From Acidobacteriota bacterium (GTDB taxonomy: Bacteria > Acidobacteriota > Terriglobia > Acidiferrales > UBA7541): a stretch of DNA of 64,000 nt. The notes under the pieces were generated by a model. It was not told where the DNA came from. It ran no database searches and worked only from the letters and a program-made list of their open reading frames with translations. This document shows, piece after piece, positions 1-10,435 of the stretch. Each line of letters starts with the position of its first letter. The first letter of the stretch is position 1. Both the position numbers and the translations under genes were made by a program. The stretch spans positions 36,906 through 100,905 of the forward strand of contig JABCZK010000013.1 of assembly GCA_013289695.1 (NCBI GenBank), in the 5' to 3' direction.

Positions 1-834
1 ATAATTTACCTGGCGAATCAATTGCGGGTCCGTCGCGCTGGCCACGTTGATGTAGTAAGTGACCATCCAAACGCGTGTAATTGTGGTCGGTGGAAACACT
101 CCCGGGGTGGTAGCCAGGCTCGCTACCGTTCCGTTCGCCAAGCCTGTTTGATTGAGGCCGGCGGGATCGCCGGCTCCGAAAGCGATGGTTTGGCCGGCGA
201 CGCCAGTCACATATTCCAGCGCGGTTCCGTTCTGGTTGTGAAACATGATCAGATTACCGGTGGTAATGGGATTCGTGACTCCCGGCATCGTGAAACAGGC
301 CGGCGCGAGCGAAACCGATGCGCCGGTGGGGGATATCGTTCCAGCGCAAACCGGAACGGATGGCGCGGCTTGAAAGACCGGATAGCTGTAGAGGTAGTTT
401 CCCGCCGTATCCACCAGAACGTTGTCCGCATAGATAATGTTGATGATGTCGGTCTGAATTCCGGTGAGCGCTGCGTTGGTTGCAGGATTGATGGACGTGG
501 CCAACGACCCGGCCTGGGACCCTGGAGTGATCGCCGGCAGGGCGATGTAGCCTGTCGGAAATGTGGTTGCGGTGCCGGGGCGATTCACCGCCGAGGCAGC
601 GGTATAGGGAATACTGATGCCACCCTGAGGAATTCCCTCGCCCGCCTGCATCAGGTCGCGGACCATGAAATGCATTCCGGCGCGCAGGTTCTCTTGCGTG
701 TTGGCCTCATAGGCGACCATGGTGGTCACGTGCTCCGCCTGCATCAGCGCATCCGTGGCGATGGCCACGACGGAAACGACGATGCTCATCGAGACCATCA
801 ACTCAATCAGCGTAAATCCTCTTTGCAGCTTCAT
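1..834 (-). CDS. PilW-like minor type IV pilin (partial, runs off left edge)
   Basis: Not in the ORF track because it has no stop inside the window. Reverse-strand translation from ATG at 834: MKLQRGFTLIELMVSMSIVVSVVAIATDALMQAEHVTTMVAYEANTQENLRAGMHF; class III prepilin leader GFTLIE. Confidence 0.8.
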   Translation of the reverse strand, partial: MKLQRGFTLIELMVSMSIVVSVVAIATDALMQAEHVTTMVAYEANTQENLRAGMHFMVRDLMQAGEGIPQGGISIPYTAASAVNRPGTATTFPTGYIALPAITPGSQAGSLATSINPATNAALTGIQTDIINIIYADNVLVDTAGNYLYSYPVFQAAPSVPVCAGTISPTGASVSLAPACFTMPGVTNPITTGNLIMFHNQNGTALEYVTGVAGQTIAFGAGDPAGLNQTGLANGTVASLATTPGVFPPTTITRVWMVTYYINVASATDPQLIRQVNY

Positions 835-851
835 CCTTGCTCCTTGCGGTG

Positions 852-1403
852 CTAGAAGGCTGAAACGTAGGTGGTCAAACTGTAGGCGCGCTGAAAGCGG
901 CCTGTCGTATAGTTCACGGTGATCACTACCTGATTCAGGCTGTTGGTGTAACCCGCCACCGGAGTGATGGCGATGGTGCGGGTAAAGTTTCCCAGCGCTT
1001 GCTTCACGTCGTCGGGGGTGCCCAATTTGCCGTCAGGTCCGGGATAAACGATGTAAGCCGGCGTTCCGCCTGAATCGGCAACCGAACCGACAAGCCCGTC
1101 GGCTCCGGGAACCAGCAACGGCTGCGGCCCGACCAGGAAGAGTCCACCGGGATTGCCCACGGTGTTGTTGGAAAGCTGCGCGAACGTTGCGTTGTTCGTA
1201 TATTTCGCAGTGTAGATTGCTTCGGCGGCTTCTTCCGCCTTCTGCTGCGCGATGAAAGCATCCTGAGAGCCCTGCATGTAGGCCAGCGAGTCCGCCAACA
1301 TCGCCGCCAAGCCGAGAACGCCCACACCCAGAACTACCAGTGAGATCATCGTCTCTAAAAGCGTGAAGCCCTTCGCCGCTTGCCGTTTTCTGACTTGCCA
1401 CAT
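852..1403 (-). CDS. PilV-like type IV pilus modification/minor pilin
   Basis: Prepilin motif KGFTLLETMISLVVLGVGVLGLAAM, adjacent to other minor pilin genes. Confidence 0.8.
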   Translation of the reverse strand: MWQVRKRQAAKGFTLLETMISLVVLGVGVLGLAAMLADSLAYMQGSQDAFIAQQKAEEAAEAIYTAKYTNNATFAQLSNNTVGNPGGLFLVGPQPLLVPGADGLVGSVADSGGTPAYIVYPGPDGKLGTPDDVKQALGNFTRTIAITPVAGYTNSLNQVVITVNYTTGRFQRAYSLTTYVSAF

Positions 1404-1417
1404 TTTCTTGAGCTCCT

Positions 1418-2029
1418 TCAGAACCTAGCCCATATCGCACCCGTTCCCTTCCAGCCGCGTATCCGGCCGGTGCCGCCGAGAACAGTAACTGCCCGCGCCG
1501 TCGAGTTTTTGCCGGGTTGACCCATGAACACCGTTCCGTTAATCGGCTGGAACGTCGCTCCATCCACCAATTCGCCATCGCTTTGGAACAGCATTCCGCT
1601 GAGTGGTCCGCCTGCGAGACCCTCGAATACCACCGGCGCCGAATTGCCGAAGCCGTCTGGCGTGTCCGGCGTTCCGGCGAACACGTAATACTGCGCTGGG
1701 GATTCGATGGGCACGGTACTCAGAACCGGATTCACTGCTCCGGCGCCGGCCGTCAGATCGTTTCTTACCTGCATTACAACTTGATATTGGGTGATTCCGC
1801 CTACGACGGCGGTGGGAAAGGTGACTTGCACGTAGCGGCGGTTGGTGACCGAATACTCGCGCGCCTGCCGCAATTGATCGATCACTTCACGCATCGCGGC
1901 GTCGAAACGCGCGTCCTGCAAAGTCGGCGAGTAGGCGATCAGCGCCATCGCCGAGATGATCAGGATCAGCATGACTACGGCGCTCATTTCAATCAGCGAA
2001 AACCCCCGCTCGCTGTTGTCTTCGCGCAT
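1418..2029 (-). CDS. GspH/FimT-family pseudopilin
   Basis: MREDNSERGFSLIEMSAVVMLILIISAMALIAYSP; prepilin leader followed by a hydrophobic helix; ORF open to 2104, start uncertain. Confidence 0.78.
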   Translation of the reverse strand: MREDNSERGFSLIEMSAVVMLILIISAMALIAYSPTLQDARFDAAMREVIDQLRQAREYSVTNRRYVQVTFPTAVVGGITQYQVVMQVRNDLTAGAGAVNPVLSTVPIESPAQYYVFAGTPDTPDGFGNSAPVVFEGLAGGPLSGMLFQSDGELVDGATFQPINGTVFMGQPGKNSTARAVTVLGGTGRIRGWKGTGAIWARF

Positions 2030-2361
2030 GTCGCGGTTCGCCTTCGTTTCGCGTTCTTTCACGCTTGCACCCTCGAATCGCCCTGGAGGTAGCTGGCGAG
2101 GCACAGAACTGGGTAGTTACATTGCAGTTCCCAGGCCATGTCGGGGGGAGACCTAAACCTATATGGCAGAGCTAGTCAGCGGGGGGAGCAAGAATTCACG
2201 ATCTCCATTTCAACCTGGGCGGGGTAGAAACGTTACATTTCTGGTGGCGGCCTACCACAACGCAAACGGGGGAAATTCACCCGAAGGTGACGAGCGCGAA
2301 CTAGCGAAGCACCGAAATCGAGCGCCGAAATGATGCCGCGGCCGCCGCGCTGTGCTCGCTA

Positions 2362-3114
2362 TCAATTGCGGCTGCGCAGCTTCGAAAGCAAGCGCAGAAT
2401 TTCCAGATACAGCCAAATCAGCGTGACCATCAATCCGAACGCCGCATACCACTCCATGTATTTCGGCGCTCCCGCGGCCACACCGCTTTCGATAAAATCG
2501 AAATCCAGCACCAGATTCAGCGCCGCCACAACCACCACGAATGCGCTAAAGGCGATCCCGATTGGACCGGAGCCGTTAATGGTGGTGAAGTGGACGCCGA
2601 AAAATCCCAGCACGATAGTCGCGAGATAGAAAATCATGATTCCACCCGTAGCCGCCACCACGCCCAGCCGGAACTTCTCGGTGACCGGAATCAGCCCCGA
2701 GCGATAGGCGAGCAGCAGGATCGCGAGCGTTCCGAACGTCAGGCTCACCGCTTGAATGGCGATGCCGTGAAAGCGCACGTCGTACATGGCGGAGATTCCG
2801 CCCAGCAGTAAACCTTCGAGCAGCGCGTATATCGGCGCGGTCACCGGCGCCCAGGTTTTCTTGAAAATCGTTACCAGCGCAAAAATAAATCCGCCGATAC
2901 CACCGATTGCCAGCAGGGGCAACACCGCTTCGGGATTCTGCGAATGCGTGTAAATATTCCACGTCCAGGCCGCCGTCGCGATCACGCAGATCAGCAGCAG
3001 GCCCGTCTTGTTGACGGTTCCCTGCAGCGTCATCGCCTCGCCCAGCCCGATGCCCTCTCCTTGAAATGCTTTGGCGTTCAGAGCCGGGTTCGATGTCCTC
3101 ATTAAATCCGCCAC
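2362..3114 (-). CDS. Bax inhibitor-1/YccA family multi-spanning membrane protein
   Basis: 250 aa, about 7 hydrophobic segments; N-term MRTSNPALNAKAF typical of the YccA-like family. Confidence 0.8.
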   Translation of the reverse strand: MADLMRTSNPALNAKAFQGEGIGLGEAMTLQGTVNKTGLLLICVIATAAWTWNIYTHSQNPEAVLPLLAIGGIGGFIFALVTIFKKTWAPVTAPIYALLEGLLLGGISAMYDVRFHGIAIQAVSLTFGTLAILLLAYRSGLIPVTEKFRLGVVAATGGIMIFYLATIVLGFFGVHFTTINGSGPIGIAFSAFVVVVAALNLVLDFDFIESGVAAGAPKYMEWYAAFGLMVTLIWLYLEILRLLSKLRSRN

Positions 3115-3288
3115 TATGACTCTCCTTTATGCTGCTCAGTCCAAATTTATCGCGAATGCGGAAGTGCGGCCGCTGCTTATTATTTCCAAGCGCTAAAGCA
3201 ATTTTACCTCATATCGGGTTTCTTCGCGCGCGGGGGACGGTGCGCAAGCAGGGACGCGGATAAAAAATCCCTTGAATCAGGCCGTAAT

Positions 3289-3363
3289 TGGTAGCGCTAA
3301 CGGGAATCGAACCCGTATTTCAGCCTTGAAAGGGCCGCGTGCTAACCGTTGCACCATAGCGCC
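3289..3363 (-). tRNA. tRNA-Glu (anticodon UUC)
   Basis: Reverse strand GGCGCTATGGTGCAACGGTTAGCACGCGGCCCTTTCAAGGCTGAAATACGGGTTCGATTCCCGTTAGCGCTACCA folds as a cloverleaf; loop CTTTCAA, encoded CCA. Confidence 0.95.
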
Positions 3364-3585
3364 ACAGAGGAAGTGCTGCCAGACGTGCTTAGATTATCAG
3401 AGATACGGGCGGAATTCACAAGCGCGCAATCCTCAGACGGTGGGCCAATTTCAGTCCGCGCGGCTGGTCAAGCGCCTGGCCAAAGCAGGCGGGAAAACTT
3501 TCGGGCAATTGTGCTAGCCTCCTTGAATCAGGACAGCGGCGCGCTGATTTCATCACTGGGCCAAGCGGTTCGGGGGTAAGAGTAC

Positions 3586-4086
3586 ATGACCTACGTTGAA
3601 TCGAACTTGGTTCCCGGGGAAACGGTAATTTACCAGACGCGGCTGCATTGGATCGTGATGCTCGGGCACATTTTCATTGGGTGCGTGCTGCTTGGCCTGC
3701 CGGGAGTGCTGCTGCTTTATTACGCATTCAGCCAACACGGAATGGACATCAATGCGTTGCACTTGACCGAAGGTGGCGGAGTGGCGCTGCTCGTTTGCGG
3801 CGCCGTCGTGATTCTGACGGGCATGGTGCGCCGCGGCGCAACAGAAATGGCGGTGACCAATCGGCGCGTGGTGATCAAGACGGGCCTGATGAGCCGCAAG
3901 ACCATCGAAATGCTGCTGAATAAAGTGGAGAGCATCGAAGTGAGCGAAACGACGTGCGGCCGAATGCTCGGTTATGGAACGATTGTAATGATCGGCACGG
4001 GCGGAACTTCCGACCCATTTCACCAAGTCGCACATCCGCTGGAATTTCGCAACCAAGTGCAGCAACAGATCGAGAAGCTGCGCTGA
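3586..4086 (+). CDS. bacterial PH (YdbT/bPH2-like) domain membrane protein
   Basis: Two N-terminal TM segments, then TEMAVTNRRVVIKTGLMSRKTIEMLLNKVESIEV, a typical bPH2 pattern. Confidence 0.8.
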   Translation: MTYVESNLVPGETVIYQTRLHWIVMLGHIFIGCVLLGLPGVLLLYYAFSQHGMDINALHLTEGGGVALLVCGAVVILTGMVRRGATEMAVTNRRVVIKTGLMSRKTIEMLLNKVESIEVSETTCGRMLGYGTIVMIGTGGTSDPFHQVAHPLEFRNQVQQQIEKLR

Positions 4087-4119
4087 GAATTGTGTAACGC
4101 CGCGTGCGACGGGCGGGCG

Positions 4120-5061
4120 TTAGGCTGCATCTTCCGCTAAAAGTGTCTCTGCGGGTTTCTTCGCGGGCGTGGTGGTGATCACTATCACACTGATCAGCAC
4201 CAGAAAAGTTCCCAGGATCGTGCGCGCGGTTAGCGCTTCGCCGCCTAGAAAATATCCTACCAGCACGGCGACAATCGGATTCACGTACGCGTAAGTGCCG
4301 ACTTTTGTTGGCGATTCATGATGAATCAGCCAGACGTACGCCGTGAAACCGATGATCGAGCCCGCGACGATCAGGTAGAGCAGCGCGAGCCACGCACCGC
4401 GCGAAACGGCCCACGGATGAAAATTTCGAAATTCACCCAGCGCGCCCGCGGCGATTGCGAGAAAAATTCCGCCCGCGAGCATTTGCGCTCCGGAGCTCAT
4501 CACTTTGGAACTGGGCAGCGGCAGTTTGCGCGCCAACACGGACGCTACCGACCAGCTGATGGAAGCGACAATCAGCGCCATCGCGCCCCGCTTATCAATC
4601 GGCGCCCCGCCCAGATTCAGCGCGCGGCTCAACAGCACTCCCACTCCGCCGATGCCGATCAAAAGCGCCAGGCTCAAGCGCGCCGTAAGACGCTGCGTGC
4701 GCAGGAAAATAATTTCAGACAGCGCCATAAATACCGGAATGGTCGCCAGCATGACGGCGGCGATGCCGGAAGGCACACGCTGCTCAGCCCAGAACAGCAG
4801 CCCATAATCGAAAAGGAAAATTACCATTCCGAGTATGGATGCCGACCGCCATTCGCGCGCGTTCGGTGAGGGTTCGCCGCGCGCGAGCACCCAGCCAAAA
4901 AGCACCAGCCCCGCAACCGAAAAGCGCATCGCCGCCAGAACCAGCGGCGGAACTTCGCGGACTCCTACACGAATCGCGAGAAATGTGGATCCCCACACAA
5001 AATAAATAATCGCAAAGGCTAATAGGGTCTTCCACGTCGGGCGATGGTCCGTGTGTTCCAT
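4120..5061 (-). CDS. EamA/DMT-superfamily transporter
   Basis: 10-TM pattern, IIYFVWGSTFLAIRVGVREVPPLVLAAMRF. Confidence 0.85.
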   Translation of the reverse strand: MEHTDHRPTWKTLLAFAIIYFVWGSTFLAIRVGVREVPPLVLAAMRFSVAGLVLFGWVLARGEPSPNAREWRSASILGMVIFLFDYGLLFWAEQRVPSGIAAVMLATIPVFMALSEIIFLRTQRLTARLSLALLIGIGGVGVLLSRALNLGGAPIDKRGAMALIVASISWSVASVLARKLPLPSSKVMSSGAQMLAGGIFLAIAAGALGEFRNFHPWAVSRGAWLALLYLIVAGSIIGFTAYVWLIHHESPTKVGTYAYVNPIVAVLVGYFLGGEALTARTILGTFLVLISVIVITTTPAKKPAETLLAEDAA

Positions 5062-5248
5062 ACAAGGTTCCTACGGACAATCTACCAATTTCTCGGTGTG
5101 ATTGCTCGCACGCGCCAGCGCACCGCGACGCCGCAAACAGGCCACATTGTCACCATGACGTGTCAATCGGGGAGCTGACGCATGGGTACGGTGAATGTCG
5201 GGCTGATCGAGTCATCTGGCATAATCCACTTTGGTCGGCTGATGTTTA

Positions 5249-5794
5249 GTGGAGCACCGAATGAAAAGGATTCTCGCGGTATTGATGGCAATGATGACCA
5301 CGATGTCTTTCGCACCCCGCGCAACATTCAATCCTGAGAACGGCGGACACATTGTGCTGCCGAACGAAAAGCTAATGTCGTGCAAATCCTCGAGTTGCTC
5401 ACAGCTATGGTCAGACGCAGGTCCGAACGATATATATCCAAGACAGGTGATGGTCGATTTTTTCGGCAGTAGGGGCAGTGAGAGTTGCGTACGAGGCTCA
5501 GCGGCCATCTATGAAAAATCCGTATCCCTCGACGACTTAAAAGCGGCGATCGATCAGCGCTGGGGCAAATGGAAATACGCCGACAATGCAAAACTTTGGC
5601 GCGTGGAGCCGCAGAAGTTCGCGATTCAACTAGGAGTCACCGCAGACCGAAGGAAGGGAGCGACACGCGCTGAAAAGCGCGCGTATGCCTTCAGCCAAGC
5701 CTTCGGATACGGTGAGAGAAGCAATGCCGCTGCGGCGGGGATGCCTGAAGTAATCTTCATTGCGTTTGTCGGGTCGCAGTGCAACTCCGAATAA
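5249..5794 (+). CDS. secreted hypothetical protein
   Basis: N-terminal signal-like stretch MKRILAVLMAMMTTMSFA; no family recognised. Confidence 0.55.
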   Translation: MEHRMKRILAVLMAMMTTMSFAPRATFNPENGGHIVLPNEKLMSCKSSSCSQLWSDAGPNDIYPRQVMVDFFGSRGSESCVRGSAAIYEKSVSLDDLKAAIDQRWGKWKYADNAKLWRVEPQKFAIQLGVTADRRKGATRAEKRAYAFSQAFGYGERSNAAAAGMPEVIFIAFVGSQCNSE

Positions 5795-5826
5795 TTCGCT
5801 TGGGACGTTTGGGAGCAAGCGCCTCG

Positions 5827-6363
5827 CTAGCGCCATCCTTCGCGTTCGCGCAGCGACGTGATGTGCGCCACGTGATGTTTTCCGTGCCACGCGTACAGCG
5901 CGAGCGAATCGTCCAGCGAAAGCGGCTTCTCATGGTCCGGATGGCGGAACTTGCGCGACCACTCCGCCGGCCCCAGCGAGCGCAGCAGCAGCACCCAGCG
6001 TTTGTGCAAATTTTCCAGCAAGGCGAGCGACGGTTCGATGGCCGCCGTTCTGGCGTCTCCCAGTTCGGCCCACTTTGCTTCGTCGTAGGGCTTGATCAAT
6101 GGCAGCTCTTCGGTGAGCGCGAGTTTGAATCGCGTGTAGGCGTTCATGTGGCTGTCCGGAACGTGATGCACGACTTGGCGCACCGTCCATCCCTCGGGAC
6201 GGTAGCGCGTATCCAGTTGCTCGGGCTTCAATCCCTTGAGGGCGTCGCTAAGCCGCGCGGGCGTTGCGGCAATCGCTTCAATGTATTCGCGACGCTGAGT
6301 GTCCGTCAGCGCCACCGTCGGACGTTGAAACTTTCCGATGGGAAATCGTAGATCCGGTCCCAT
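5827..6363 (-). CDS. DinB/YfiT-like putative metal-dependent hydrolase or thiol transferase
   Basis: LRFPIGKFQRP...YRPEGWTVRQVVHHVPDSHMNAYTRFKLALTE...WHGKHHVAHI; YfiT-type His motifs. Confidence 0.85.
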   Translation of the reverse strand: MGPDLRFPIGKFQRPTVALTDTQRREYIEAIAATPARLSDALKGLKPEQLDTRYRPEGWTVRQVVHHVPDSHMNAYTRFKLALTEELPLIKPYDEAKWAELGDARTAAIEPSLALLENLHKRWVLLLRSLGPAEWSRKFRHPDHEKPLSLDDSLALYAWHGKHHVAHITSLREREGWR

Positions 6364-6571
6364 GCTGATGCCTCCCGGCCGGCAGATTCAATCCGCCGAG
6401 TTCAATCGCGAAGACAAAAATCTACCACGCCGGCGCAATTTGGCGGATTGGATGCGGGGATTCGCGCATTCGATTCGATGGACAATTTGGACTGCTTCGA
6501 GATCAGCTGTGGAAGTGCGCGGGAAAGTACGCACGAAAGTTTGTGCAGACGAGGCCTGAGCAGAAACTGGA

Positions 6572-6787
6572 TTACTGGCTATCTTGAAATTCCTCGTGCC
6601 AGGCCATTTGAATCGCTTCGAGCTTTCCTTCGTTCGATAATTTCGGATCGCCGGTAAAGCCCGGAAGTTCGACAATCCATTTGTGCATGTCGGTGAAGCG
6701 CACGGTCAGTGGGTCCACGCCGGGATGTTTTTCCGCCAGCTGGATGCCGATTTCCTCGGCGTTGTCCCAATCAAACGTGTTCGGCAT
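6572..6787 (-). CDS. iscX: IscX
   Basis: 71 aa MPNTFDWDNAEEIGIQLAEKHPGVDPLTVRFTDMHKWIVELPGF; end of isc operon. ORF-track N-terminal extension judged spurious. Confidence 0.92.
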   Translation of the reverse strand: MPNTFDWDNAEEIGIQLAEKHPGVDPLTVRFTDMHKWIVELPGFTGDPKLSNEGKLEAIQMAWHEEFQDSQ

Positions 6788-6852
6788 TCTATCCCGCTTC
6801 TCCATACAGAATTTTCCGTCGGGCGCAGGCTGCCGCAGCGCAGCCGCTCGGA

Positions 6853-7266
6853 CTACTGATGCTCGGCTTCCTTCGCGTAATTCTTGTTCCACTCCGGAAT
6901 CTCCACCACGATGTCCTTGCTTCCGTCCGGCACGCACTGGCAACCGAGGCGCGACTTCGGCGTCACACCCGGCGCCTCGTCCAACTGGTCCAGCTCCGCG
7001 TCGGTGGCTTCGTTGCAACTTTCCAGACCCTCGTGTACGATCACGTGGCACGTGGAGCACGCACACACGCCGCCGCAGGCGTGGTCCAGGCCCATGTGGT
7101 AGCCCTGCGAAATGTCCAGGATGCTGCCCGGCAAGCCGTCGTGGCCGTAGGGAATTTTGTCGGGATCAATTTCGACGGTCTTCCCTTCCCTGACAAACGT
7201 CACCTTATATTTCTTCGTCGCGGGCGCGAACTTTGTTTCTTCAATATATGGATTCTTGCCGCCCAT
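6853..7266 (-). CDS. fdx: 2Fe-2S ferredoxin, ISC type
   Basis: HACGGVCACSTCHVIV plus a later Cys in SRLGCQC; in isc operon. Confidence 0.92.
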   Translation of the reverse strand: MGGKNPYIEETKFAPATKKYKVTFVREGKTVEIDPDKIPYGHDGLPGSILDISQGYHMGLDHACGGVCACSTCHVIVHEGLESCNEATDAELDQLDEAPGVTPKSRLGCQCVPDGSKDIVVEIPEWNKNYAKEAEHQ

Positions 7267-7367
7267 GCTGTGCTGCTCCTCCCTCAACGCGCTCATCACA
7301 AAATCAGAACGGTCGAGCGCCCAACTCCAAAACGGTCATCGCGAGCCAGCTATGCTCGCGCGCAAGT

Positions 7368-9209
7368 CTATACGTCGTCCAGTCGCTTGCCTTCGAACGC
7401 GGTCTGCAGCGCGCCATTCATCAGCACTTCGGCCAGATGCGCCGTAGCCGCGTTGATTTCGTCAATCCGGGTGCGCATCAATTTGTAATCGCCGCCCGCG
7501 AGCGCCGCGCGCAAATGCGCTTCCGAATCCGCGACTGCTTTTCGCTCCGCAGCTGAAATTTCCCGCGAGCGCGGGTCCGCCAGCGCTTTGTCGGTCGCCG
7601 CTAGGATCGTCTCCGCTTCGGTGCGTGCTTCGATCACCTGGCGCTCGGCAAAATCCTGCTCGGCATATTCGATGGATTCCTCGAGCATGCGTTCGATCTC
7701 AGTATCGGAAAGGCCGTAGCTCGGCTGCACCTCGACGGTATGCTGCTCGCTGGTGCGCAGATCGCGCGCCGCCACTTGCAGAATGCCGTTGGCGTCAATC
7801 AGAAATTTCACTTCGATGCGCGCCAGGCCCGCGGGCCCGGGCGGAGTTTTCAGCTGGAAGCGCGCGAGCGAGCGGCAATCCTTGGCCAGTTCGCGTTCGC
7901 CTTGCAGCACGTGGACGTCAATGGCCGTCTGATTCTCGACTCCCGTGGTGAAAAGTTCCTGCGCGCTGGCGGGAATCGTGGAATTGCGCGGAATAATTTT
8001 GGCGATGACGCCGCCCATGGTCTCAATGCCCAATGAAAGCGGCGTCACGTCCAGCAGCAGCATGGTCTTCACGCCGGTCTCGAGAATGTCCGCTTGCACG
8101 GCCGCGCCCAGCGCCACTACTTCGTCGGGGTCGAGCTCGCAATGCGGCGCGCGCTGGAAGTAATCGCCCACCGTCTTGCGCACCAGTGGAATACGCGTCG
8201 AGCCGCCTACCAGCACTACTTCGTCCATTTCTTGCGGCGCGAGTTTGGCATCGGCCAGCGCCATTTTCACGGGCGCCATGGTGCGCGCAATGATCGGACG
8301 AATCAGCTCCTCGAATTCTGCGCGGGTGATTTCGCGGACGTACATGCCTTTGGATTCCAGCGGATATTGCACGATGGTTCTTTGCGCCGAGGAAAGCTCG
8401 TGTTTGGCGCGAATCAGGCTCTTGCGCAGCGTCTGGATGGCTTCGCCGCGATGATCGAACTCCACGCCAAATTTTTCCCGGATTTCGCGGCGCGCCAGGT
8501 CCAGCAGCGCGTTGTCAATATCGTCGCCGCCCAGGTGCGTATCGCCGTTGGTCGCGAGCACCTGATAGATGTCGCCTTCGTTGGTGCTGATCAATTTCAA
8601 GAGCGAAATGTCAAAGGTGCCGCCGCCGAAATCGTACACAGCGACGTGCCCGCGCTTTTGTTTGTGCAAGCCGTAAGCGAGCGCGGCAGCGGTCGGCTCG
8701 TTCACCAGGCGCAACACTTCGAGACCCGCGAGGCGGCCGGCATCTTTGGTGGCTTGGCGTTGCGCGTCGTTGAAATACGCCGGCACGGTGATCACCGCGC
8801 GATCCACAGGCTCATTGAAATAAGCTTCGGCCCAGGATTTCAGTTCGCGCAGAATGTACGCGGAAATTTCCGGCGCGGTAAAACTTTTGTCGCCCAGCCG
8901 GACGCGGATCACGTTGTCGCTGCCGGGATCAATACGAAAAGGAAAAATCTTGAGTTCGTCCTGCACGTCGGCAACGCCGCGGCCCATCAGGCGTTTTACA
9001 GAATAAATGGTGCGCTCCGGCTGCGTCAGCAGCTTCGCACGCGCCGGTTCGCCCACAATCACCTTACCGTCGCGATCCACACTCACAACCGACGGGCACA
9101 AAGTCGAGCCGTACGGCCCCGGAATACACTTCGGCGACCCTGTTTGCGCGTCAAGATACGCGATCAGGCTGAATGTGGTACCCAGGTCAATTCCAACTAC
9201 GCGTCCCAT
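7368..9209 (-). CDS. hscA: Fe-S assembly Hsp70-type chaperone HscA
   Basis: [29 protein letters not shown]; 613 aa; next to hscB. Confidence 0.93.
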   Translation of the reverse strand: MGRVVGIDLGTTFSLIAYLDAQTGSPKCIPGPYGSTLCPSVVSVDRDGKVIVGEPARAKLLTQPERTIYSVKRLMGRGVADVQDELKIFPFRIDPGSDNVIRVRLGDKSFTAPEISAYILRELKSWAEAYFNEPVDRAVITVPAYFNDAQRQATKDAGRLAGLEVLRLVNEPTAAALAYGLHKQKRGHVAVYDFGGGTFDISLLKLISTNEGDIYQVLATNGDTHLGGDDIDNALLDLARREIREKFGVEFDHRGEAIQTLRKSLIRAKHELSSAQRTIVQYPLESKGMYVREITRAEFEELIRPIIARTMAPVKMALADAKLAPQEMDEVVLVGGSTRIPLVRKTVGDYFQRAPHCELDPDEVVALGAAVQADILETGVKTMLLLDVTPLSLGIETMGGVIAKIIPRNSTIPASAQELFTTGVENQTAIDVHVLQGERELAKDCRSLARFQLKTPPGPAGLARIEVKFLIDANGILQVAARDLRTSEQHTVEVQPSYGLSDTEIERMLEESIEYAEQDFAERQVIEARTEAETILAATDKALADPRSREISAAERKAVADSEAHLRAALAGGDYKLMRTRIDEINAATAHLAEVLMNGALQTAFEGKRLDDV

Positions 9210-9215
9210 CGCTCG

Positions 9216-9944
9216 TTAGCTCCCAAGTTCTTTCGCCACGCCCGCCACTAGATTCCGAATGTACGCACGGCGATTCAGCGTTTCGTTCATGCGCGCGAGC
9301 AAAGCTTGCTTCTTCGATTCATCGCCGCCGAAATCAACCGCGGCGTCCCACTCGCGGCCGAGCGCGGCAAGTTCCGTATCCACGTCGTCAAGACCTTCCT
9401 GAAAATTTTGCTGCGCCGCTTCCAGCCGGCCCTGCAAGGCCGCCACGTCGCCTCCCGCAGCCCGCGCGTCGCGCAGCTCATCGAGCGACTCGTTCAATTC
9501 GAAAACTTCCTCGAGCAATTCGGGCGGCGCCTGCTGCCTAGTGGTGCCTTCCTTGCGCACGCCGAGGTGTTCAAGCAAGTATTCGACGCGCGCGATCGGA
9601 TCGCGCAACGTGCGATACGCATCGTTCAACTGCGAGGAGCGTTCCAGCGACAAATTCCGTTCGAACTCGCTCGCGCGCACAAAATTATCCGGATGCAGCT
9701 TCCAGCTGAGCATATGAAACTGGCCTTCGAGCGAGGCTGGTTCGATGGTCAGCTTCTGTGGCAGTCCGAAAAACGCGAAGTAACTGGCGCCCGCCGGCAG
9801 CGGCTGCACTTTTCCGCAAGCCGCGCAAAAATGCGCGCCGGTGACTGCGGCGCGGCAATTCCAGCAGCTGGTGACCGGTATGCCCTCGGTCTGCGCATCT
9901 TGGGATCGTATGACGCTCATGGGTCTGGTCTCGTCCGGGCGCAC
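9216..9944 (-). CDS. hscB: HscB co-chaperone with N-terminal tetra-Cys motif
   Basis: J-domain LHPDNF; C-terminal HscB domain; N-terminal CWNC...CAAC. Confidence 0.88.
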   Translation of the reverse strand: MRPDETRPMSVIRSQDAQTEGIPVTSCWNCRAAVTGAHFCAACGKVQPLPAGASYFAFFGLPQKLTIEPASLEGQFHMLSWKLHPDNFVRASEFERNLSLERSSQLNDAYRTLRDPIARVEYLLEHLGVRKEGTTRQQAPPELLEEVFELNESLDELRDARAAGGDVAALQGRLEAAQQNFQEGLDDVDTELAALGREWDAAVDFGGDESKKQALLARMNETLNRRAYIRNLVAGVAKELGS

Positions 9945-10032
9945 CCCCGAGGGAAGAAGAGCGCGATTGGCACTGGAGAGAAACGCCTCAGGTCAACGCG
10001 AAACGCATACCACTTACATTCTGCTACCCAGC

Positions 10033-10386
10033 TCAGGCAGTGAACGAACTACCGCACCCGCAACTCCGCGCCGCCTGGGGATTCTGGAAGACGAAGCCCT
10101 GCTTCATCAGGTCCTCGTGATAATCCAGCGTGGTGTCGTGAAGATAGAGATAACTCTTCGGGTCCACAAAAATGCGCGCGCCGTTTTCTTCGAACACTTT
10201 GTCGCGATTGCGCGCCTCGGTATCCAGACGCATCGCGTAGCTGAGCCCTGAACATCCGCCCCCCTGCACGCCCACGCGGAGTCCGCCGGACTCGGCCGGG
10301 ACGCCTTCTTTTTGCAGCAGCTCGCGAATTTTTACAGCAGCTTTTTCGGATACATGAATCATGGTCGTTGTCCCGTTTACGTCCAA
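10033..10386 (-). CDS. iscA: IscA-family Fe-S assembly protein
   Basis: GVQGGGCSGLSYAM...SCGCGSSF. Confidence 0.92.
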   Translation of the reverse strand: MDVNGTTTMIHVSEKAAVKIRELLQKEGVPAESGGLRVGVQGGGCSGLSYAMRLDTEARNRDKVFEENGARIFVDPKSYLYLHDTTLDYHEDLMKQGFVFQNPQAARSCGCGSSFTA

Positions 10387-10435
10387 AACCGCGCACGAAT
10401 CGCCATGCGCGGCGCGGCAGCAAACAGATTGCGGG

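Noticed and set aside
22-855. 277-aa plus-strand ORF at left edge
   Set aside because: Antisense to the PilW-like minor pilin that is open to the window edge.
6788-7066. N-terminal extension of the iscX ORF in the track
   Set aside because: The extension is an out-of-frame shadow of fdx; the IscX start MPNTFDW at 6787 fits the family length.
8094-9251. 385-aa plus-strand ORF
   Set aside because: Antisense to hscA, which has unambiguous Hsp70 motifs.
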